A stretch of 64,000 nt of DNA from contig JAOXRT010000204.1 of NCBI GenBank assembly GCA_025800365.1, positions 1 through 64,000 on the forward strand, written 5' to 3'. This DNA comes from Cellvibrionaceae bacterium. Lineage in GTDB: Bacteria; Pseudomonadota; Gammaproteobacteria; Pseudomonadales; Cellvibrionaceae. Positions 8,238 through 15,915 of this stretch are shown here, piece after piece; position 1 is the stretch's first letter; every line of letters begins with the position of its first letter. A program made the translations under genes and the position numbers. The notes beneath the pieces were generated by a model. That model made no database searches, was not told the origin of the DNA, and worked only from the letters and a program-made list of their open reading frames with translations.

Positions 8238-11200
8238 CTAATGGCAGCTTGCACCGGATATAGAAGATAGCCGGCGAAGTGTCTCGCTAATATCCCTGTC
8301 TGCGCCTTCGAAGCGAAGGTTAATCTCGTTGCAGCTAACACGCTCAATATGCAGCCGCCCCCAGTTGCTTCGCTGTACATCACTTGGATTAAAATCATCG
8401 CCAAATTTCGCACCTGAGGTTTCATAAACCGGAATGGTCATGGTGCCACCTGAATCCGGCAGCTCATTGACCGCTCCTAGGAAGTACATTTGCTTTTTTT
8501 CTCGAAAACCATACCACGCTAAATTCGCACCAAGTTGGCCGCCGCTTCGTTCAATTACTTCTAAGTACAAGCCCTGACCGCCTTTACTGGGATTAAACCA
8601 GGTTCCTGTAAGAGCCGCCAAAGTATCGTTAGATGTCCCAAATGTTTTTGAGGCCTGCGTCAAACGCGTCATTGAATAAGAAGCTTCGCTATCCGATTTT
8701 AAATATCTTAAATTGACCTTATCTTCAGATTTGTCATAGCAAACGCTGAGCGCGCCCCAAGGTGATGTGCTTACAGAATCAGGTTTATAACCATCTATAA
8801 AATCCCCACCAAATCGAGATAATGTTGGAAATGTAGCAAAATAATTACCATCGCTGGAATAACAGCCGCTGTCACCATAGCCTGCCAGCAACTGCTGGCT
8901 ATCACCGTAAAACCACTGCTGTTCACCAATTTCATTAAAGGTGAACCATGTCATGGTTAGACCTAAAGTTTCTGCCCCACTGTCGAAAACTTGCAGCATA
9001 ATGCCGTGCCCAGATTCACTTGGGTCATACCAAGTACCGGACAACTTATACGGATCCAATTTTGGCTTGCCGACCTGCTCAGCCGTATAGAAACCATCAG
9101 GCAAGAATTTAGGTAAATTGAAAGCTTCTTGCTCTAACAAGGCAGTTATCCCGACATCCGTCGTCGTTAACCTCCCTGGCGTGTAGAGTTTCCATTGATC
9201 TTTTACTTCCTCAGCACGCTCAATATGTGCACCTAACTTACTACTCAATGTCCAAAACATGTAGTTAGATACCATACACGAATATGAACAATTTTTATTA
9301 GTGTCCGTAAACCAGGCATCTTTAGCATATACAGTTGGTGCCACCTCAAAATATCCCCCTCGAGCATTATCCATTGCACTAGCCAATAAACTACCGGCTT
9401 GATACCCGAATATATTCGGGTAGGTTTTACTATAACCCAATGAAGAAATTAGCCTTAAGATTACCTCGTGACTACCATCAAAGCCGCCAGCCCTGCCAGG
9501 GCTCCAGCCGCGATTCACATCGTCAATAAAGAGCCCCCGTAATTGCCGCTCACCTTGCACTGACTGCTGAACACTCTCCCATTGCGATTGATTATCCCAA
9601 ATCACAAGAGCAGGATTAGATTTCTTCATTTCTCGCCATACATTAGGTTGATCAAGCACCCCATCTTGATCATTATCTAGATATTTCGCCAACACATTAG
9701 CAACATGATGAATATCTTCCTCTTCTACATTATCTGTTGCGTAAACATCAATATCGAAAACAACAGCCTTTTTCGGCATATCAACAAACAAAGCTTCACT
9801 ATGACGATTGATAGTAAAGTTCGATCCAACAGGTACTGGGCCGGGTGGAACACTGGTTAATAATAGTTCTGGGGTTATTCCCTGCAATTCGTCACCCGGC
9901 CAACCACCCCGCCCTTCTCTATAGTAGATATCTTTTAGTTCTGCATTATCACTAAACAGGTTCCCTTCCAGATCTGGTCTATCTCCTTCAAATACGACCC
10001 AACTTAGTTTGTTAAAAGAGAAGACATTATTATCTATAAAATTTACTGAACTAGGGATAACAATCGAAAGCAACGTATTTCTACTAAAGGCATGACTTTC
10101 AATGCTTTCCACCCCTTCCGGGATTGTAATATTTAGCAAACGATTAAAAGCGAAGGCACTATGACGAATCAGTTTCGCTGACGCTGGTATCCTTACATCT
10201 TCAAGCTTATTATTTAAAAAGGCAGCAATACCTATTTCGACAACTCCTTCAGGAATGACCACCGAGGCCAACTCATTGTTAGAAAAGACATTGCTTTCAA
10301 TAATTTCAATTCCAGAAGGAATATCTATAGCAAGTAAGCGATTTTCCTTAAAAGCCCCAGCCCCAAGCCTCTGCAAGCCTGAAGGCAAATTTATAGTGGA
10401 AAATTTATTTCTAGCGAAGGCCGAATTTCCGATCTCTACGATCGAAGAAGGAAGATCTATAGAGCTTAACTGATTAGAATAAAAAACCCCCGCCCTGATT
10501 TCTGTTATCTGATCAGGTAGGGTTACACTTTGCAGTTGATTATTGGAAAAAGCTGCGACATCAATAAAACTAACTGAGTCCGGGATATTAACAACACTCA
10601 ATTTATTGTGCCAAAACGACTTTTCGCCAATACTCTGAACTGAAGAGGAAATCTCCAATGAGCTAATCTTGTTTAGGGCAAAGGCATGATCGCCAATTGC
10701 GGTCACCCCTTGCGGAATACTAATAGAGGCCAGCTGATTTTTATAAAAAGAAGCCGACTCTATTACCGTTAGAGCATCAGGAAGATCAACTGAGCTTAAG
10801 GAGTTAAAGTAAAAAGCCTGCTTCCCTATTTCATTTACCGACTGTGGAATCTCTACCGAGCTAAGTTCGTTATGCTGGAATGCATAATCTTCAATCTTTA
10901 CTACACCTTCGGGGATAAGCAGCGAAGTTAATTTATTATAAGAGAATAGCGAGGCACTTATAACTGTAACAGCACCAGGAATTGATACCGATGTCAGCTG
11001 ATTTCTAGAGAATGCTGATTCACCAATATCATTTACCGTTTGTGGAATTACTATCGAACTCAGCTCGTTATTTTGAAACGCTGCACTTTCAATTTTCTCC
11101 ACTCCTGAAGGAATCACTAGCGAAGAAAGCTTGTTATGGGAGAACAGCGAGGCTCTTATAGTAGTAACAGTACCAGGAATTGAAATTGACGTCAGTTGAT

Positions 11201-11528
11201 TTTTAGAAAATGCAGCTTCGCCAATATCACTCAAGCTCGCAGGCAGGTTAATCGATTCCAACTGATTTTCGGAAAAGGCGTTTTTTCCAATCCTTACAAT
11301 AGTAGAAGGCAAAACAACTGATTTAAGCTCAGCCTGACTAAAAGCCTTCTCAGCTATTTCTGTAATCTGAACCCCCTCATTATCATTAGGTATTTGAATA
11401 TCTTTCCCGCCAGGACATCCTTGGTCGCAACCTGTAACAACATTAGCCGGACCAAAAGTAAAAGATTGAGCGCATGAAAATGTAGAGAATAACAATATGG
11501 TGAAACCAAGGAGAAAACGACTACTCAT
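8238..11528 (-). CDS. Large secreted leucine-rich-repeat protein (BspA-like), paralogue 1
   Basis: Secreted or surface protein of about 1096 residues, function unknown. The signal peptide starts at the ATG at 11528 (MSSRFLLGF, ending near CAQS), with AGAGGGA upstream; the longer reading from 11567 lacks a signal start. After a short disulphide-like segment (TGCDQGCPGG) come about 22 leucine-rich repeats of 22 residues (pattern LxxIxIPxxVxxIxxxAFxxNx, LRR_5/BspA type). Next is a domain of about 270 residues with an EF-hand-like loop (DNDQDGVLD) and a CSYSC pair, then two related C-terminal domains each starting GTW(Y/F)xPS. Known BspA-like LRRs mediate binding or adhesion; that role here is inference. 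Paralogue of the gene at 12289-15597. Confidence 0.8.
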   Translation of the reverse strand: MSSRFLLGFTILLFSTFSCAQSFTFGPANVVTGCDQGCPGGKDIQIPNDNEGVQITEIAEKAFSQAELKSVVLPSTIVRIGKNAFSENQLESINLPASLSDIGEAAFSKNQLTSISIPGTVTTIRASLFSHNKLSSLVIPSGVEKIESAAFQNNELSSIVIPQTVNDIGESAFSRNQLTSVSIPGAVTVISASLFSYNKLTSLLIPEGVVKIEDYAFQHNELSSVEIPQSVNEIGKQAFYFNSLSSVDLPDALTVIESASFYKNQLASISIPQGVTAIGDHAFALNKISSLEISSSVQSIGEKSFWHNKLSVVNIPDSVSFIDVAAFSNNQLQSVTLPDQITEIRAGVFYSNQLSSIDLPSSIVEIGNSAFARNKFSTINLPSGLQRLGAGAFKENRLLAIDIPSGIEIIESNVFSNNELASVVIPEGVVEIGIAAFLNNKLEDVRIPASAKLIRHSAFAFNRLLNITIPEGVESIESHAFSRNTLLSIVIPSSVNFIDNNVFSFNKLSWVVFEGDRPDLEGNLFSDNAELKDIYYREGRGGWPGDELQGITPELLLTSVPPGPVPVGSNFTINRHSEALFVDMPKKAVVFDIDVYATDNVEEEDIHHVANVLAKYLDNDQDGVLDQPNVWREMKKSNPALVIWDNQSQWESVQQSVQGERQLRGLFIDDVNRGWSPGRAGGFDGSHEVILRLISSLGYSKTYPNIFGYQAGSLLASAMDNARGGYFEVAPTVYAKDAWFTDTNKNCSYSCMVSNYMFWTLSSKLGAHIERAEEVKDQWKLYTPGRLTTTDVGITALLEQEAFNLPKFLPDGFYTAEQVGKPKLDPYKLSGTWYDPSESGHGIMLQVFDSGAETLGLTMTWFTFNEIGEQQWFYGDSQQLLAGYGDSGCYSSDGNYFATFPTLSRFGGDFIDGYKPDSVSTSPWGALSVCYDKSEDKVNLRYLKSDSEASYSMTRLTQASKTFGTSNDTLAALTGTWFNPSKGGQGLYLEVIERSGGQLGANLAWYGFREKKQMYFLGAVNELPDSGGTMTIPVYETSGAKFGDDFNPSDVQRSNWGRLHIERVSCNEINLRFEGADRDISETLRRLSSISGASCH
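9900..11370 (-). repeat. 66-bp leucine-rich repeat array in LRR gene 1
   Basis: About 22 degenerate 66-base units, each encoding 22 residues. Within it, a three-unit block of 198 bases is itself tandemly repeated (10998-11195 and 10800-10997). The two blocks repeat a distinctive order of units (one with SLF, one with AFQ, one with Q-T/S-VN), and they resemble each other more than neighbouring units do. This indicates a recent internal expansion. Confidence 0.75.
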
Positions 11529-11740
11529 AGCTAAAAATCCCTCTTTGCAGCCTGACTGCCAATCCAAGTAACTAATAAATTCTGCCTGTTGCTGAGATAA
11601 CTTACACTCTGATGCACAAACTTAACGACATTGATCTAGAGGCCTAAAGCCACTGCAAGCATCAAATAGAGGCTAGTGTAAGGGTAGAAAACTACAAAAA
11701 GAAGAAGGGAACGTAAATATTGTAAATTGGCATGTCGACA

Positions 11741-11771
11741 AATGGCCTCGATCGAACGACCGGAGGCCATT
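11741..11771. terminator. Stem-loop downstream of the synthetase stump
   Basis: A 9-base-pair stem, AATGGCCTC / GAGGCCATT, with a 13-base loop that can pair further inside. It has no U-tract. It lies 20 bases past the stop codon of the truncated synthetase tail, the position matching the hairpin at 15871-15891 after the intact gene, but with different sequence. Confidence 0.45.
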
Positions 11772-11790
11772 ATAGATACAAGCAGACCTA

Positions 11791-11931
11791 CTAACGCACC
11801 TGCCAATGCACCTGCTGCGCACCATTGCTTTCAACAGCCTGCTCAACCCATTTACGACACTCAGCGTTAATATCACTATGTCTCATCTTCATAGTTAGCG
11901 TTAACAGCTCGTTTTCGATAGCCCATTCTTC
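11791..11931 (-). pseudogene. Truncated 3' end of the acyl-CoA synthetase gene (stump)
   Basis: The last 46 or so codons of the long-chain acyl-CoA synthetase at 15916-17580 are repeated here in the same strand and frame, ending in its own TAG. Matching text includes RKWVEQAVESNGAQQVHWQ. The gene breaks off abruptly at 11931, where rpiA sequence begins on the other strand. Comparing codons by eye, more differences from the intact gene change the amino acid (Tyr to Cys, Asp to Asn, Asn to Ser, Arg to His, Lys to Arg, Pro to Leu, Thr to Ala) than are silent. This suggests drift after truncation. No start codon or promoter is apparent, so it is most likely inert. Confidence 0.88.
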
Positions 11932-12231
11932 TGGGTTGATTGCTTAGGGCAGTTCCCTCTACCAGTTGAAGTCATTCCCATGGCCCGCTCCCATGTCGCA
12001 AGAGAGCTGGTTAAGCTTGGCGGCGATCCGGTTTACCGCCAGGGCGTACTTACCGACAACGGCAATGTAATTCTCGATGTGCACAATATGCAGATTGAAA
12101 AACCTGCCGAGTTAGAGCGTGCTATTAATGGCATTGTTGGCGTAGTGACCAATGGTTTGTTTGCTGAGCGCTCGGCGGATGTGTTGTTACTAGGCGGAGA
12201 AGATGGCGTGAAGGAAATTCGCAAAGCTTAA
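11932..12231 (+). pseudogene. Truncated 3' end of rpiA (stump, possibly still an open 83-codon gene)
   Basis: This matches intact rpiA from base 7879 to its stop, in frame throughout. An ATG at 11980 would give an 83-residue product starting [15 protein letters not shown]. That covers most of the RpiA small alpha/beta (lid) subdomain but lacks the catalytic motifs DGADE and [11 protein letters not shown], so isomerase activity is impossible. Over the first roughly 75 codons I count about 11 or more silent differences and only three amino-acid changes from rpiA. This is unusual for a dead fragment. The final codons differ more, and the stump end ([10 protein letters not shown]) looks closer to typical RpiA than the intact gene's end. 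It could be a remnant of a once complete, diverged allele or a retained mini-gene. Confidence 0.85.
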
Positions 12232-12242
12232 AGTTAGCAACC

Positions 12243-12273
12243 GGGCAGTTCGAATAATTAGGTCGAACTGCCC
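12243..12273. terminator. Stem-loop between the rpiA stump and LRR gene 2
   Basis: A perfect 11-base-pair stem (GGGCAGTTCGA / TCGAACTGCCC) with a 9-base loop and no U-tract. Same place and stem length as 8200-8231 but with unrelated sequence. Confidence 0.55.
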
Positions 12274-12288
12274 TAAATCACTAGGGGG

Positions 12289-15200
12289 TTAGTGACAAGC
12301 CTTTCCTGATACCGAAGACAAACGATACACAGTTTCGTCGACCTCCTTTTCATTACCCTCAAAGCGCAGCCTTAGCTCATTGCAAGAAATACGCTCAATT
12401 ATTAAGTCTCCCCAAGTATCCCGATTAACTTCACTGGGGTTAAATGCGGCACCAAACTTAGCGCCAGAAGTTTCATAGATAGGGATGCTTATTGTAGCTG
12501 TAGTTGAAGGCAATTCATCGAGCGCCCCCAAAAAGTACATTGGTCGCCCTTCTCGAAAACCGTACCAAGATAGATTGACGCCCAATTGACCACCAGTACG
12601 CTCAATCATTTCGAGATATAGGCCTTGTCCGCTTTTGTTAGGCTGGTACCAAGTGCCACTTAGGCCCGCTAATTCATCATTTACGGATCCAGTTGTTTCA
12701 GAGATCCGTGTTAAACGCCTCATTAAATACTGCCCTTCCTGCACCTCATTCATATAGCTAAGCGAAACAGCATCTTCAGCCTCGTTGAAACAAACGCTTA
12801 TTACACCCCAATTCTGAACTACGACATCTGCAGGCTTAAACTCGTCCACAAACCCAGGGCCAGATCGAGACAGAACTGGAAAAGTAGAAAAATAATTTCC
12901 CTTTTCAACAGCGCAATGTGTCCCACCACCACCACCAGCAGCCACCATTGCCGGACTATCCCCATAGAACCATTGCTGCCTACCTTCACTATCAAAGGTA
13001 TACCAGGTCATAGTCAATCCCAGAGAGCCTAAAGAAGTATCAAAAACCTGCAACATAATACCGTGACCTGATTCTTCTGGGGCAAACCAAGTACCGGACA
13101 CCTTACTCGAATTGACTTTAGCTGCCTTAGATTTACTGGGCTGGTAGTTTCCTGTTGGCAATAACTTGGGTAGGTTAAACATAGGCCTAGCTATTAGACT
13201 AGCTATCTGGGGATCTACTGTTTTTAGTTTATCTGGAGTGTTTAGTTTCCAGCGGTCATCAATCTCGCTTGCCCGGCTTGAATGAGCGTTGAGCAAAGTA
13301 CTTAATGTCCAATACATATAACCAGACACCATGCATTGGTAATTACAATGCTTGTCAAATTCCGTATACCAAGCGCCTTCCGGGTATCTGGCCGGCACCT
13401 CAATAAAGTACCCCCCTCTTGCTCTGTCCATTGACTCTGCGATACGACTGCCAGCTTCACCACCGAAGATACGTGGATAGGTTTTTGTATATCCAGATGA
13501 AACTAGAAGTCTCAGAGCAACTTCTAAAGTGAAGTCAAACCCCTCGCGACTCCCAGAATTCCATTCATAGTTTATATCTTCTTCCGAAAGAGCTTGTATT
13601 TGAAACTCGCCATTATTACTCAGCTGCAATTCCTCAAGGTCTCGAAAATCTTGCCAAATCACTACAGCAGCCTTTTCACCCTTAATTGTTCGCAGCACAT
13701 TAGGCATATCAGCAACACCATCTTCATCATTATCTACATACTGCGCTAGAACATTAGCCACATGCTGAATCTTTCTTTGCTCTATGCCAGGAGCGGCGTA
13801 AATATTGATATCGAAAACCGTAACTTTCTGAGAAAAGCTTTCGAACAGCACATCCTCATGGTCTAAGATTTTATAAGTAGTTCCTACACTCTCCCCTCCA
13901 GAAGGAGGCAATGGGGGTTTAGGTTTAGTAGCTGACTCTAGACTAGGCAATATATTTCCTACCCTATCCCCAGGCCAACCAACTCTACCTTTCAGATAAT
14001 AGATATGATTAAGCTCTGAATTTCCCTCAAACGGGTCGCCTCCTAGCCAGGGCCTATCGCCCTCAAAAGTGACATCCGTCAACTCGTTATAGGAAAATGC
14101 ATAAGCATCAATTGATTCAACATTCTTCGGAATTAGAACTGACGTTAACTGATTATTGGAAAAAGCATAACCACCGATATTTTCAAGCTCTTCACTTAAG
14201 ATCAGATTAGACAATCTGTTTTCACGAAAAGTATTCCAGCCTATATCAGTAACTGTTTCTGGGATGGCAATAGAAGACAGCTGGTTTCGAAAAAACGCCC
14301 CATCGGCAATAACTTTTAGGCCAACAGGCAAAGTAAGCGATTCTATTTGATTCATGGAAAAGGCATCTTTCCCGATTTCTTCAACCCCTTCCATAATAAC
14401 AACTGTTTCTAAATTATTATTTTTAAAGGCCCCCTCACCAATCTGACTTACACCACCAGGGATTTCTAAAGCCGTAAGTTTGTTTCCGGAAAATGCTGAA
14501 CGCCCTATAAAAACAATCGAGTCAGGAATAGCAATCGAGCCCAACTGGTTAAAGGAGAAGACTTCAGGACTGACCACCGAAAGATTGGGAGGTAAAATTA
14601 TCGACGTCAAGCGATTTCCTAAAAAAGCCCCTTGTCCGATAAACTCTATGCTAATAGGCAAGCTCAAAGTGGATATTTTATTTATTTCAAAGGCTCTATC
14701 CGCTATCTCAACGGTACCTTCGAAAAGCGTCACATGCTCCAGGAGGTTATTTGCAAAAGCACCACTCCCAAGCTTCTTCACAGAGCCTGGAACACTCACA
14801 TTTGCAAGCTTATTCCTGTAAAACGCGTTATTACCTATAACCTGCAAATCTGCGGGAAAAGCAATCGAAGTCAGCTCGTTATCTGCAAATGCTGAGTCTT
14901 CTATCTCGATCAAATCATCATGAAGTATTAGTGATGTCAAATTATTATTTTCAAAGACATAAGGCTTAATACGAGTAATTGAGGGTGGAATGTCCACAAT
15001 TTCTAACTCATTGCCCATAAAGGCTCCCGCACCAATTTCGCTTACAGAATTAGGAATTGTAATAGACGTAATACTATTTTCTTTAAACGCATTAGCACCA
15101 ATTGACACAATTGATTCGGGAAGTACTACCGAAGCCAGATTATTGTAAGCAAACGCAGACTCACCGATTTCCCCCAAGCTATCCGGAATAGAGATCGAAT

Positions 15201-15597
15201 TCAGTTCATTCCCAAAAAATGCATGGCCACCAAGCTCAGTTGTACTTCTGGAAAGCTTTAGCGACTTAATGCTGTTTCTGCTAAATGCGCCCCAAGCTAT
15301 CCTTAAGACACTGTCCGGTAACTCAAGGTTATTCAAGCGATTTTCCGAAAAGGCTGACCGGCCCACCACCTCTACCCCCTCAGGTATAAGGACAGACTCA
15401 ATCCCCCAGTTGTAAAAAGCACGATCAGCAATCGCGGTTACCTGAACACCGTTGTTTTCACTTGGAATAGTAATATGCTTAGGACAGGCCCCCTCGCAAC
15501 CCGTAACAACATGGGCCGGGCCAAAAGTAAAATCATTTGCCTGCGAATGAGAGAATGAAAGTACGAATACCGCACATAGCAAAAAACGTAATAGCAT
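12289..15597 (-). CDS. Large secreted leucine-rich-repeat protein (BspA-like), paralogue 2
   Basis: A 1102-residue paralogue of the protein at 8238-11528 with the same architecture. It has a signal peptide (MLLRFLLCAV, ending near SQA), a cysteine pair (TGCEGACPK), and about 22 repeats of 22 residues of the LxxIxIPxxVxxIGxxAFxxNx type to about residue 540. The middle domain keeps the EF-hand-like loop (DNDEDGVAD) and CNYQC pair. Two C-terminal domains begin SGTWFAPEESGHG and SGTWYQPNKSGQG. By eye the C-terminal half is clearly more similar to its paralogue than the repeat half. No internal three-unit expansion like that of paralogue 1 is obvious. A glycine run (AAGGGGG) lies in the first C-terminal domain. 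Function unknown; surface binding is inferred from the LRR family only. Confidence 0.8.
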   Translation of the reverse strand: MLLRFLLCAVFVLSFSHSQANDFTFGPAHVVTGCEGACPKHITIPSENNGVQVTAIADRAFYNWGIESVLIPEGVEVVGRSAFSENRLNNLELPDSVLRIAWGAFSRNSIKSLKLSRSTTELGGHAFFGNELNSISIPDSLGEIGESAFAYNNLASVVLPESIVSIGANAFKENSITSITIPNSVSEIGAGAFMGNELEIVDIPPSITRIKPYVFENNNLTSLILHDDLIEIEDSAFADNELTSIAFPADLQVIGNNAFYRNKLANVSVPGSVKKLGSGAFANNLLEHVTLFEGTVEIADRAFEINKISTLSLPISIEFIGQGAFLGNRLTSIILPPNLSVVSPEVFSFNQLGSIAIPDSIVFIGRSAFSGNKLTALEIPGGVSQIGEGAFKNNNLETVVIMEGVEEIGKDAFSMNQIESLTLPVGLKVIADGAFFRNQLSSIAIPETVTDIGWNTFRENRLSNLILSEELENIGGYAFSNNQLTSVLIPKNVESIDAYAFSYNELTDVTFEGDRPWLGGDPFEGNSELNHIYYLKGRVGWPGDRVGNILPSLESATKPKPPLPPSGGESVGTTYKILDHEDVLFESFSQKVTVFDINIYAAPGIEQRKIQHVANVLAQYVDNDEDGVADMPNVLRTIKGEKAAVVIWQDFRDLEELQLSNNGEFQIQALSEEDINYEWNSGSREGFDFTLEVALRLLVSSGYTKTYPRIFGGEAGSRIAESMDRARGGYFIEVPARYPEGAWYTEFDKHCNYQCMVSGYMYWTLSTLLNAHSSRASEIDDRWKLNTPDKLKTVDPQIASLIARPMFNLPKLLPTGNYQPSKSKAAKVNSSKVSGTWFAPEESGHGIMLQVFDTSLGSLGLTMTWYTFDSEGRQQWFYGDSPAMVAAGGGGGTHCAVEKGNYFSTFPVLSRSGPGFVDEFKPADVVVQNWGVISVCFNEAEDAVSLSYMNEVQEGQYLMRRLTRISETTGSVNDELAGLSGTWYQPNKSGQGLYLEMIERTGGQLGVNLSWYGFREGRPMYFLGALDELPSTTATISIPIYETSGAKFGAAFNPSEVNRDTWGDLIIERISCNELRLRFEGNEKEVDETVYRLSSVSGKACH
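13970..15450 (-). repeat. 66-bp leucine-rich repeat array in LRR gene 2
   Basis: About 22 units encoding 22 residues each, more evenly diverged from one another than in gene 1. The unit count matches gene 1 by eye, but individual units do not line up one to one, so the equal count may be coincidence. Confidence 0.7.
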
Positions 15598-15870
15598 GGA
15601 AAACCTTATAGGAGGATATTGCTGAATTTTTTCAGAAGGTTGCCAGCGAGTTTACACTGCAGAAAGATATAGGCGTCAACTAGGCAAAATACTTAAATTA
15701 AACCAAGCAGCTCGACAAGGGCATACTAAACACTTAAAGCAATTTACTTACTTCAGAACTTTACCTGAATAGCAATTTCACCTATTTCAGGCATTTAGCG
15801 GGGATGGGAAGAGAAAAAGGGCTGTCGATTAAAATAATATCTCCAGCCTGAAGCGATAAGCAGAGAAATA
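15598..15870. other. Intergenic leader region of LRR gene 2
   Basis: With the hairpin below, about 318 bases separate the LRR gene 2 start from the synthetase stop. The stretch is AT-rich and should hold the LRR gene 2 promoter on the minus strand. I see no clear -35/-10 pair, no open reading frame worth calling, and no close match to the shorter equivalent region of copy A (11529-11740). Confidence 0.4.
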
Positions 15871-15891
15871 GCCCGCCACTATAAAGCGGGC
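15871..15891 (-). terminator. Stem-loop downstream of the acyl-CoA synthetase
   Basis: GCCCGC (15871-15876) pairs with GCGGGC (15886-15891) around a 9-base loop. On the minus strand it is followed by TATTTCTCT, a weak U-rich tail. It probably ends the synthetase transcript. Confidence 0.55.
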
Positions 15892-15915
15892 CATTTTGAA
15901 ATCTAGACTATCGAC

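Larger units (their letters stand above)
7879..11931. repeat. Tandem duplication, copy A (rpiA tail - LRR gene - synthetase stump)
   Basis: Copy A begins inside rpiA at 7879 and ends inside a truncated synthetase tail at 11931, where it abuts copy B with no spacer. Both copies have the same order and orientation: rpiA 3' end (plus), hairpin, LRR gene (minus), hairpin, synthetase 3' end (minus). The junction bases (a synthetase segment ending TTCTTC followed directly by rpiA sequence TGGGTTGA) show little or no microhomology, consistent with illegitimate recombination. Confidence 0.85.

Noticed and set aside
11673..11876. 67-codon minus-strand frame over the synthetase stump
   Set aside because: It is out of frame with the synthetase remnant, which itself accounts for the sequence.
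8238..15597. LRR arrays as CRISPR or satellite repeats
   Set aside because: The 66-bp periodicity is protein-coding, degenerate at silent sites and lacks spacer structure.
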